In this document: positions 1 through 5,823 of the stretch, piece after piece
How positions within the stretch are numbered: position 1 is the first letter of the stretch
Layout of the letters: each line of letters begins with the position of its first letter
Assembly: GCA_039795615.1 (NCBI GenBank)
Contig: JBDKLO010000034.1
Span: forward strand, 1 to 6,044
DNA: 6,044 bases
Direction: 5' to 3'
Source: UBA6136 sp039795615
Lineage (GTDB): Bacteria > Pseudomonadota > Gammaproteobacteria > Methylococcales > Methylococcaceae
Made by a program: the position numbers and the translations under genes
Notes under the pieces: model-generated
Databases searched by the model: none
What the model was told of the DNA's origin: nothing
Seen by the model: the letters and a program-made list of their open reading frames with translations, nothing else

Positions 1-26
1 TCAGATCCCGATAACAGGAACGAGAC

Positions 27-1373
27 ATGTTCGAAAAAATTCTTATAGCCAACCGGGGCGAAATTGCCCTGCGCATTCTCCGTGCCTGCCGCGAACTCGG
101 AATCAAGGCGGTTGCCGTTCATTCCGAGGCGGATCGCGATCTCAAGCATGTCCGTCTGGCCGACGAATCCGTCTGCATTGGGCCTGCGGCGTCTAAAGAA
201 AGCTACCTCAATGTTCCCGCCATCATCGCTGCAGCGGAGGTCACGGATGCTGAGGCGATCCATCCGGGCTATGGCTTCCTTTCCGAAAATGCGGATTTTG
301 CCGAACGCGTGATTCAGAGCGGATTCACTTTTATCGGGCCCAAGCCCGAGACGATCCGCATCATGGGTGACAAGGTTGCGGCCATTGATGCAATGAAAAA
401 GGCGGGAATTCCCTGTCTTCCGGGTTCCGATGGCCCTTTAGGCGATGATCCTGACGAAAACCTTAAATTGGCCCGAAAGATCGGTTATCCGATCATCATT
501 AAGGCGGCCGGTGGTGGGGGTGGCCGTGGGATGCGCGTCGTGCACACCGAGGGCAGTCTGATTGCCTCCATTGAGTTGACCAAGGGTGAGGCTGGTGCAG
601 CATTTGGCAACGACATGGTCTACATGGAGAAGTTTCTCGAGAATCCTCGCCACATTGAATTTCAGGTGTTGGCAGATGCTCACGGCAACTGTGTTCATCT
701 GGGGGAGCGCGACTGCTCCATGCAGCGCCGCCACCAGAAAGTGGTCGAAGAGGCGCCGGCTCCCGGGATCAGCGAAGAAAAACGCCAAGCCATGGGCATG
801 CGCTGCGTGAAAGCCTGTCAGGAGATCGGATATCTCGGCGCTGGCACCTTTGAGTTTCTTTACCAGGATGGCGAGTTCTACTTCATCGAGATGAATACCC
901 GCGTTCAGGTTGAGCATCCGGTGACGGAATTGGTGACTGGCTTCGACATCGTCAAAGAACAGTTGCTGGTGGCCTCGGGTGAGAAGCTTTCCATCGCCCA
1001 GGCGGATGTCCGGTTACGAGGCCATTCGGTGGAATGCCGAATTAATGCAGAAGACTCCAAGACGTTCATTCCAAGTCCTGGATTGATTGAGCAGTTCCAT
1101 ATGCCGGGTGGGCCCGGTGTTCGGGTTGAGACCCATATCTACAACGGCTATCGGGTACCGCCTTATTACGACTCGATGATCGGCAAATTGATCACCCACG
1201 GTGAAACCCGTGAGAGTGCTCTGGCGAGAATGCGAACGGCATTGAACGAGATGGTGATTGGCGGCATTAACTGCAATATTCCGCTTCTTCTGGACATCAT
1301 CAACGATGCGGGTTTTGAGGCGGGTGGCCAGAACATCCACTATCTTGAGAAAAAGCTGGGGCTGAAGCACTAG
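27..1373 (+). CDS. accC: Biotin carboxylase subunit of acetyl-CoA carboxylase (AccC)
   Basis: AccC carries out the ATP- and bicarbonate-dependent carboxylation of biotin on the carrier protein AccB, the first half-reaction of acetyl-CoA carboxylase, which makes malonyl-CoA for fatty-acid synthesis in the cytoplasm. The protein has 448 residues, one fewer than E. coli AccC, and lines up with it without offset. It starts MFEKILIANRGEIALRI (biotin-carboxylase N-terminal domain). K116 and K159 bind ATP, the glycine-rich loop is at 162-169, and H209, K238, E276, E288, N290, R292, Q294, E296 and R338 are all at their expected positions, so the enzyme should be active. The ATG has an AGGA Shine-Dalgarno at 16-19 with a 7-base spacer. 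Only 26 bases precede it. accB is the usual upstream partner, and a TAA at 12-14 could be its stop, but too little is present to tell. prmA follows after one base. Confidence 0.98.
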   Translation: MFEKILIANRGEIALRILRACRELGIKAVAVHSEADRDLKHVRLADESVCIGPAASKESYLNVPAIIAAAEVTDAEAIHPGYGFLSENADFAERVIQSGFTFIGPKPETIRIMGDKVAAIDAMKKAGIPCLPGSDGPLGDDPDENLKLARKIGYPIIIKAAGGGGGRGMRVVHTEGSLIASIELTKGEAGAAFGNDMVYMEKFLENPRHIEFQVLADAHGNCVHLGERDCSMQRRHQKVVEEAPAPGISEEKRQAMGMRCVKACQEIGYLGAGTFEFLYQDGEFYFIEMNTRVQVEHPVTELVTGFDIVKEQLLVASGEKLSIAQADVRLRGHSVECRINAEDSKTFIPSPGLIEQFHMPGGPGVRVETHIYNGYRVPPYYDSMIGKLITHGETRESALARMRTALNEMVIGGINCNIPLLLDIINDAGFEAGGQNIHYLEKKLGLKH

Positions 1374-1374
1374 G

Positions 1375-2250
1375 ATGTGGCGCCAACTGGCGGCAACAGT
1401 CGATCAGTCACTGGCCGAAGAGGTCTCGGACTGGTTTTCAGCTCAGGGTGCACTTTCCGTATCCCTGGATGATGCCGGGGATCAGCCGCTGTTCGAGCCT
1501 CCCCCAGGGGAAACGCCGCTATGGAATTTGACGCAGGTGACCGGTCTCTTTGAAGAGGAAACGGTCACTGAAGGGCTTGAGTCCCATGCGCGCAGAATCT
1601 TTGGTGCACACATCGTCAATTGGTCTGAGAGCACGCTGGACGATCAGGTCTGGGAACGGGCCTGGATGGAGCACTTTCAGCCCATGCAGTTTGGAAAGCG
1701 GCTCTGGATCTGCCCCTCTGGCTTCGAGCCACCGGAACCCGATGCCGTCAATATCCTTCTTGATCCCGGCCTTGCTTTTGGGACTGGAACTCACCCGACG
1801 ACCGCCTTGTGCCTTCGCTGGCTTGATTCTTTGACATGGCAGGGAGAGACCATTCTCGATTTTGGTTGTGGATCCGGCATCTTGGCCGTTGCGGCCCTTC
1901 GGCTGGGGGCGTCCAAGGCCATCGGGATTGATATCGACCCACAGGCGTTGACGGCCACGCGTGACAACGCGCTGAAGAATAATGTGGAGGAGCGTTTGCA
2001 ATGCCTTGAGGCTACTGCGAATGCCACCGAGGTGTGTGATGTGGTGGTGGCCAATATTCTGGCCGGCCCTCTCGTCGAACTCTCCCCGCGTATCCTTGGA
2101 CATCTTAGGCCTGGTGGGCGGTTGGCTCTCTCGGGAATCCTCGAAGATCAGGCTGCAACCGTCAGGGCAGCCTATGAATCCACCGTGAAGTTCGAGCCGG
2201 ACGAGGTTTTGGATGGCTGGGTCATCCTTAAAGGGACCCGCGTCGTCTAA
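1375..2250 (+). CDS. prmA: Ribosomal protein L11 methyltransferase (PrmA)
   Basis: PrmA is a cytoplasmic S-adenosylmethionine-dependent enzyme that trimethylates amino groups of ribosomal protein L11. The protein has 291 residues (E. coli PrmA has 293) and shows the two-part family layout. An N-terminal L11-recognition domain covers about 1-95, followed by a linker with the conserved WERAWMEHF segment (93-101). The class I methyltransferase domain carries LDPGLAFGTGTHPTT (129-143), the SAM-binding motif LDFGCGSGIL (161-170), the acidic D186/D188 region after strand 2, the NILA post-motif (227-230) and a GGRLALSGIL strand (248-256). The ATG lies one base after the accC TAG, with no strong Shine-Dalgarno of its own, so translation is probably coupled to accC. 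accC-prmA adjacency is common in gammaproteobacteria. The TAA stop overlaps the stop of the convergent esterase gene, so no terminator lies between them. Confidence 0.97.
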   Translation: MWRQLAATVDQSLAEEVSDWFSAQGALSVSLDDAGDQPLFEPPPGETPLWNLTQVTGLFEEETVTEGLESHARRIFGAHIVNWSESTLDDQVWERAWMEHFQPMQFGKRLWICPSGFEPPEPDAVNILLDPGLAFGTGTHPTTALCLRWLDSLTWQGETILDFGCGSGILAVAALRLGASKAIGIDIDPQALTATRDNALKNNVEERLQCLEATANATEVCDVVVANILAGPLVELSPRILGHLRPGGRLALSGILEDQAATVRAAYESTVKFEPDEVLDGWVILKGTRVV

Positions 2251-2897
2251 TCGCCGAGAGTTTCTACAATCCAGGCCCGGATGGCCTCGATTTCTTCGAT
2301 ACAGACGCTATGGGGCATTCGCCATTCCCCCCAGGTGACTTCGTAGCCCTTGGACTCCAGTTCACTTCTTGCACTGAGACCCAGTTCAAAAGGGACGATC
2401 GGATCCTCGGTGCCGTGCGCCAGAAAGATGCGTTGTGATCCTGTGGCATTGGGTAGGCCATTGGAGCGGGCAAGATAGCCTGAGAGGGCAATGGCCCCAC
2501 CAATTTCGCCCTGGAATTGGCTGATCGATTCAATGGCGAGAACCCCGCCTTGCGAAAAGCCGGCGACGAGAATGCGCTGAGCCGGAATCCCCGCTTTTTT
2601 TTCCGCCTGAATGAAGTCATTCACGGCTTTCAGCGATTCGGAAATCCCCTCAAGATCTGGCGTTCTCCCAATGTCGGTGTAGGCGATGTCATACCAGGCG
2701 CGCATGACCATGCCGCCGTTGATCGTGACAGGACGTCTTGGGGCGTGGGGCAGGATGAAGCGGATGCCCATGGTTTCAGGGAGCCGAAGTTCCTTGGCGA
2801 TCGGGGCAAAGTCATGCCCGTCGGCACCAAGACCATGGAGCCAGATAATAGTGGCCCGATGGGCGCCCTGGGCCGGAATATCGACTGCGTCAAGCAT
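2247..2897 (-). CDS. Alpha/beta hydrolase, phospholipase/carboxylesterase family
   Basis: This is a 216-residue single-domain alpha/beta hydrolase of the phospholipase/carboxylesterase family (Abhydrolase_2; relatives include bacterial carboxylesterase II/EstB and acyl-protein thioesterases). The sequence shows an early strand and oxyanion-loop motif, IIWLHGLGADGHDF (17-30), the HAPRRPVTINGG segment (51-62), the nucleophile elbow GFSQG with Ser115, HGTEDPIVP with the likely acid Asp165, and MPHSV with the likely base His196. The triad therefore looks complete. There is no signal peptide, so it should be cytoplasmic. The natural substrate cannot be read from sequence; short-chain ester or thioester hydrolysis is the family expectation. 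The start has an AGGG Shine-Dalgarno (complement of 2904-2907) six bases away. It lies 20 bases after bcp on the same strand, so it is probably the last gene of a gcvR-bcp-esterase operon. Its stop overlaps that of prmA. Confidence 0.93.
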   Translation of the reverse strand: MLDAVDIPAQGAHRATIIWLHGLGADGHDFAPIAKELRLPETMGIRFILPHAPRRPVTINGGMVMRAWYDIAYTDIGRTPDLEGISESLKAVNDFIQAEKKAGIPAQRILVAGFSQGGVLAIESISQFQGEIGGAIALSGYLARSNGLPNATGSQRIFLAHGTEDPIVPFELGLSARSELESKGYEVTWGEWRMPHSVCIEEIEAIRAWIVETLGD

Positions 2898-2917
2898 GGA
2901 GAACCCTGCGAGGATGA

Positions 2918-3385
2918 CTAAGCGAGGGCCTGAGCTTTTTGCAGCACGTCAAGCGCATGCCCCTTGACCGTGACCTTTCGCCATTCTTGGGCGATTTTGC
3001 CCTCCCGGTCGATCAGGAAGGTGCTGCGCTCGATCCCCTGAACTTGTTTGCCATACATGTTCTTCATCTTGATCACGTCGAAGAGTCGGCAAAGGGTTTC
3101 ATCCACGTCGCTGATCAGTTCAAAAGGGAACGACTGCTTGCACTTGAAGTTTTCATGCGATTTTAGAGAGTCCCGAGAAACGCCAAAAATCTCGGTATCT
3201 GCGGCCTTGAACGCCTCGTGAAGATCACGAAAATCCTGACCTTCGAGGGTGCAGCCGGGGGTGCTGTCCTTGGGATAAAAATAAATCACGGCTTTCCGTC
3301 CGGCGAAATCCTTTGGGGAAACCGTTTTTCCTGAGGTGGCCTCAAGATTGAAGTCAGGGATGGGAGAGCCTGTTGTAATCGTCAT
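2918..3385 (-). CDS. bcp: Peroxiredoxin, Bcp/PrxQ family (thiol peroxidase)
   Basis: Members of this family are cytoplasmic thiol peroxidases that reduce hydrogen peroxide and organic hydroperoxides, usually recharged by thioredoxin. The protein has 155 residues, normal for Bcp/PrxQ. It begins with the family's PDFNLEATSG segment (10-19), then FYPKDSTPGCT (36-46), the PxxxTxxC active site with Pro38, Thr42 and peroxidatic Cys45. Arg120 in GIERSTFLID is the conserved active-site arginine. Position 50, where E. coli Bcp has its resolving cysteine, is glutamine here. Other cysteines are Cys82 and Cys99, and Cys82 lies where beta-type PrxQ enzymes carry the resolving cysteine, so a Cys45-Cys82 disulfide is the likely mechanism (inference). 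The ATG has a GAGG Shine-Dalgarno (complement of 3393-3396) with a 7-base spacer. It lies 36 bases after the gcvR-like gene and 20 bases before the esterase, suggesting one transcript. The gcvR-bcp adjacency matches E. coli. Confidence 0.96.
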   Translation of the reverse strand: MTITTGSPIPDFNLEATSGKTVSPKDFAGRKAVIYFYPKDSTPGCTLEGQDFRDLHEAFKAADTEIFGVSRDSLKSHENFKCKQSFPFELISDVDETLCRLFDVIKMKNMYGKQVQGIERSTFLIDREGKIAQEWRKVTVKGHALDVLQKAQALA

Positions 3386-3421
3386 GGGTGAACCTCGCGT
3401 TGTCGATGAAACTCAGACTCT

Positions 3422-3955
3422 TTAACGTTTCACCGGTTCCAAAATGGCGTCGAGATTCATCTGATCACAAAAATCCAGGAACTCATCACGGAGGGAGACG
3501 ATCCGCATGCCGGCGGGTATCCGGACGATCATATGGGCCAGAAACAGGGGCGCGGTCGTATAAGGGGCGGGGTAACGGCTGCTGGAGATATCCAGAATCG
3601 AAACCCCTCGACTGGCCAGAAACTCGCTCAGATCGTTGATGTTGTTGATCTGGTCGGTCGCGAAAATATCAATCGCATAGGGAAGGCCGGGCTCTTCCTT
3701 GGATTCGACTTCAGTTTCCTCGGCCCGCATCGTATGGACTTTCAGTTGAAAACGGCTCGCCATGGTTTCGAGCCCGTTTTCAAGGCGGGCGATGTGATTC
3801 CAGTTTCCTTCCACCATGAGGTGTCCGGCGAACTGGTGACCAAGCTCAGTCATGCGACTTTCGACGACTGTGCACTTGGCTTCCTTGATGGTTCGGGTCA
3901 ATTCAATGATCAGATCGGGGTGATTGTTTCCGAGAACAGTAAGGACTAGCTGCAT
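3422..3955 (-). CDS. gcvR: GcvR-like ACT-domain regulator (glycine cleavage system repressor family)
   Basis: The protein has 177 residues and two ACT domains in tandem, about 1-75 (starting MQLVLTVLGNNHPDL) and about 90-170, with no DNA-binding domain. The C-terminal part, with RIPAGMRIVSLRDEFLDFCD and then NLDAILEP, is characteristic of pseudomonad-type GcvR proteins. In E. coli, GcvR senses glycine and blocks the activator GcvA by protein contact, lowering glycine-cleavage (gcvTHP) expression; whether this protein does the same is inferred from family and location. Its position, divergent from dapA and followed by bcp, is the conserved gcvR position. The start is the ATG at 3953-3955, directly before the first ACT strand, but it has no clear Shine-Dalgarno. 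A GTG 14 codons upstream (3995-3997) has a weak GAG-type site and would give 191 residues. The frame stays open to 4450, but that extension runs into dapA and is not real. Confidence 0.88.
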   Translation of the reverse strand: MQLVLTVLGNNHPDLIIELTRTIKEAKCTVVESRMTELGHQFAGHLMVEGNWNHIARLENGLETMASRFQLKVHTMRAEETEVESKEEPGLPYAIDIFATDQINNINDLSEFLASRGVSILDISSSRYPAPYTTAPLFLAHMIVRIPAGMRIVSLRDEFLDFCDQMNLDAILEPVKR

Positions 3956-4096
3956 GAGAATAGGGTCGGCACACGGGAATATGACTAAGTCTAACACCTT
4001 GTTCTCGAGGTTCAGCCCCCATTGGTTCAGAACGCCGGTTGTCACGGTGGTTTGGCCCACGGTACCATTTGCCCTTTTAAGAGCCGGAAAAATCGC
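3956..4096. promoter_or_regulatory. Divergent promoter region between gcvR-like gene and dapA
   Basis: These 141 bases separate two divergent start codons and must hold the promoters of both transcripts unless dapA or the minus-strand genes are read from elsewhere. The region contains a plausible dapA promoter (listed separately), a much weaker candidate toward gcvR (minus-strand -10 TAGACT at 3988-3993, -35-like CTGAAC at 4010-4015, spacer 16), and two pairs of short direct repeats with a 15-base period. I see no riboswitch-like fold and no space for a lysine riboswitch. The assignment rests on gene orientation; the individual elements are pattern matches. Confidence 0.7.
4039..4068 (+). promoter_or_regulatory. 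Candidate sigma70-type promoter for dapA
   Basis: The -35 element TTGTCA (4039-4044) matches the consensus at five of six bases. The -10 element TACCAT (4063-4068) matches at four of six, with an 18-base spacer. This would start transcription near 4075 and leave an untranslated leader of roughly 20 bases before the dapA ATG. A match of this quality can occur by chance; its place just upstream of dapA in a divergent region is what favours it. Confidence 0.4.
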
Positions 4097-4972
4097 ATGC
4101 TTCAGGGTAGTCTGGTCGCGTTGGTTACGCCCATGGAATCGGATGGTTCCATTGACTGGGAAAGCCTGCGAGGGCTCATTGAGTTTCATATTCGTGAGGG
4201 CACGGACGGAATCGTTGCCGTCGGCACCACAGGTGAGTCTGCTACGCTGGACGAGGATGAGCACTGTGAAGTCATCCGCTTCACCGTAGAAACCGTTAAT
4301 GGACGCGTTCCGGTGATTGCAGGCACTGGGGCCAATGCGACCAGCGAGGCCATCCAGTTGACGCGCAAGGCCAAGGAAGTGGGCGCCGATGCGTGTCTCC
4401 TTGTGACCCCCTATTACAATAAGCCGACGCAAGAAGGCCTGTATCTGCATTACCGGGCCATTGCCGAGGCGGTTGATATCCCTCAGATCCTCTACAACGT
4501 CCCCGGTCGGACCGGGTGCGACATGTTGACCGAGACCGTGGTGCGCCTGTCAAAGGTTCCCAACATCATCGGAGTCAAGGAAGCGACGGGTAATCTCGAC
4601 CGGGCCAAAGCCATCCTGGACCAAGTGGATCCCTCATTTCTTCTCTACTCGGGCGATGATGCGACGGCAGGGGCGTTCTGCCTTCTGGGCGGACACGGCG
4701 TCATTTCCGTAACCGCCAATGTGGCGCCTCGGCATATGCATGATCTTTGCGCGGCGGCCCGTGATCGGGACGTGGCTAAAGTGGAGACCATCGATGCCAG
4801 ACTTGAGGGCCTTCACCGTGAATTGTTTGTCGAATCCAACCCGATACCCGTCAAATGGGCACTTGCCGAGATGGGCTTAATCAAGACGGGGATTCGGTTG
4901 CCGCTGACATGGCTCCTGCCGGCCTATCATGACGTGGTGCGTTCGGCGATGCGCCAGGCTGGCGCAATTTGA
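4097..4972 (+). CDS. dapA: 4-hydroxy-tetrahydrodipicolinate synthase (DapA)
   Basis: DapA condenses pyruvate with aspartate-4-semialdehyde, the committed step toward diaminopimelate (peptidoglycan) and lysine, in the cytoplasm. The protein has 291 residues (E. coli has 292) and forms the usual TIM barrel. With the ATG at 4097, every catalytic residue falls at its E. coli number: Thr44 and Thr45 in GTTGES, Tyr107 in TPYYNKP, Tyr133 and Arg138 in YNVPGRTG, Schiff-base Lys161 in GVKEAT, and Gly186 in SGDD. This numbering fixes the start and rules out the TTG-initiated in-frame extension from 4022. The ribosome site is weak (GGA at 4086-4088, spacer 8). bamC starts just after or overlapping the stop, so dapA-bamC form an operon, as in E. 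coli. Feedback regulation by lysine cannot be judged from this reading. Confidence 0.98.
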   Translation: MLQGSLVALVTPMESDGSIDWESLRGLIEFHIREGTDGIVAVGTTGESATLDEDEHCEVIRFTVETVNGRVPVIAGTGANATSEAIQLTRKAKEVGADACLLVTPYYNKPTQEGLYLHYRAIAEAVDIPQILYNVPGRTGCDMLTETVVRLSKVPNIIGVKEATGNLDRAKAILDQVDPSFLLYSGDDATAGAFCLLGGHGVISVTANVAPRHMHDLCAAARDRDVAKVETIDARLEGLHRELFVESNPIPVKWALAEMGLIKTGIRLPLTWLLPAYHDVVRSAMRQAGAI

Positions 4973-4983
4973 TTGGGTACAAG

Positions 4984-5718
4984 ATGTTGCGACATGCTTC
5001 GGTGACTGTTTCTCGCGCCCTGATTGCGGTGGGACTTCTGGCGATGACTGGCTGTGCCATGGTCAAGAGCTGGTTTCCTGACAAGCACAAGGAATACCAG
5101 TACATCAGCGAGATTCCTGCGCTCGAGGTTCCCCCAGACCTCACATCATCAACGATTGATGGGGCAACCGGCGGTTATAGGGAGTCCTGGCAGTCTGCAG
5201 CCGCAGAAGAAAAGCCAATTTCAGCCAGTATGCGTGAGGCGACGCCACCACCGGGCACCGAGATGACCCCGGAGCGAGCAAAGGAACTCGAAGCGGCGCG
5301 GAATCATCCCAAGCCGGTTCTGGCCGAGAATCTTCAGAATATTCCGGTGATCGAAGTTCAGGCGACCTACGATATTGCCTGGGCCGAGATTTCCAAGGCG
5401 CTGGGTCGAATGCGACTGGAAGTCATCGATCAGAACAAGACCGATGGCATGATCGTCGTTCACTATCGCAAGGACGAAAAGCAGTATGAAGATCGTGGCT
5501 TGATCGGGGATCTTCAGGACATGTGGAACGGGGGTAGCCCGAAGACCTACGAATACCGTATCAAGGTTGAGCCTTACAAGGGCGCGACCTCGATCTTCGT
5601 ATTGGATTTCGAGGGTGCCACCATCAAGGGCGGCGAAGGCTTTGAGCTTCTCAAGGAACTTAATCAGGCCCTGCAGACCACCGCCCTCAACCCGAAGGCG
5701 GAAAAGCCGACAAAATAA
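4984..5718 (+). CDS. bamC: Outer-membrane assembly lipoprotein BamC (short form)
   Basis: BamC is an accessory lipoprotein of the BAM complex, which inserts beta-barrel proteins into the outer membrane. The protein has 244 residues. Residues 1-23 form a lipoprotein signal peptide with a basic start, a hydrophobic core and the lipobox AMTGC, so Cys24 is the lipidated residue and Ala25 at +2 favours outer-membrane sorting. A long polar, probably disordered stretch (about 30-115) contains ISEIPALEVPPDL (41-52), the type of segment that in E. coli BamC lies along BamD. A single helix-grip-like domain follows (about 121-234, from PVIEVQATYDIAW). E. coli BamC is about 344 residues with two such domains, so this one looks like a one-domain form. 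I prefer the ATG at 4984; a TTG at 4969, overlapping the dapA stop, would add five residues. Its position after dapA supports the call. Confidence 0.9.
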   Translation: MLRHASVTVSRALIAVGLLAMTGCAMVKSWFPDKHKEYQYISEIPALEVPPDLTSSTIDGATGGYRESWQSAAAEEKPISASMREATPPPGTEMTPERAKELEAARNHPKPVLAENLQNIPVIEVQATYDIAWAEISKALGRMRLEVIDQNKTDGMIVVHYRKDEKQYEDRGLIGDLQDMWNGGSPKTYEYRIKVEPYKGATSIFVLDFEGATIKGGEGFELLKELNQALQTTALNPKAEKPTK

Positions 5719-5735
5719 TCTGCGGAAAGGCTCCC

Positions 5736-5760
5736 GGGCCACCGGCCTTATGCCGGGCCC
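5736..5760 (+). other. GC-rich hairpin downstream of bamC
   Basis: GGGC (5736-5739) pairs with GCCC (5757-5760), and CCGGC (5742-5746) pairs with GCCGG (5752-5756), with a two-base CA bulge and a five-base loop CTTAT. This gives nine G-C pairs, a very stable stem. It begins 18 bases after the bamC stop codon, where it could protect the bamC mRNA 3' end or slow polymerase. There is no T-tract behind it. Confidence 0.55.
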
Positions 5761-5764
5761 TCTA

Positions 5765-5797
5765 TGCCGGTGGATGGATGCGTATTCTCCACCGGCA
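5765..5797 (+). other. Perfect 10-bp inverted repeat upstream of purL
   Basis: TGCCGGTGGA (5765-5774) and TCCACCGGCA (5788-5797) are exact reverse complements around a 13-base loop. The repeat sits 26 bases before the purL ATG and four bases after the preceding hairpin. Possible roles are a Rho-assisted terminator or pause, an mRNA processing site, or an operator for a dimeric regulator. The sequence alone does not choose between them. Confidence 0.55.
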
Positions 5798-5823
5798 ACC
5801 ATACACAATCTGAAGGCTGGCTC

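Larger units (their letters stand above)
5719..5823. other. bamC-purL intergenic gap with strong tandem hairpins
   Basis: These 105 bases carry no gene. They hold two adjacent GC-rich inverted repeats (listed separately) and, near the end, the purL ribosome site GAAGG at 5812-5816. Neither hairpin is followed by a run of T, so a classical intrinsic terminator on the plus strand is not supported. I see no convincing sigma70 promoter for purL and no sequence like the E. coli PurR operator. Confidence 0.8.

Noticed and set aside
1..14. Possible last codons of accB ending at TAA 12-14
   Set aside because: accB is the expected upstream gene, but four codons cannot identify it and I do not recognise a typical AccB C-terminus here.
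1519..2103. Minus-strand open frame opposite prmA
   Set aside because: It is a shadow frame inside a fully conserved methyltransferase gene, and its low-complexity translation has no recognisable domain.
2517..2921. Plus-strand open frame opposite the esterase gene
   Set aside because: It lies antisense to a complete hydrolase with an intact catalytic triad, and its product shows no family features.
4022..4096. In-frame TTG-initiated N-terminal extension of dapA
   Set aside because: Starting at the ATG at 4097 puts all catalytic residues at exact E. coli DapA numbers, and the extension overlaps the likely promoter.
3956..4450. Minus-strand open frame continuing upstream of the gcvR-like ATG to 4450
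   Set aside because: It runs through the divergent promoter region and into the dapA coding sequence, and its translation has no family character. GcvR homology begins at the ATG at 3955, with the GTG at 3997 the furthest plausible start.
4969..4983. TTG start for bamC overlapping the dapA stop codon
   Set aside because: It adds only five residues before an ATG that already gives a normal lipoprotein signal peptide. It is possible through translational coupling but less likely.
5736..5797. Classical intrinsic terminator between bamC and purL
   Set aside because: The stems are strong enough, but neither is followed by a T-rich tract on the plus strand, nor preceded by one that would serve the minus strand.
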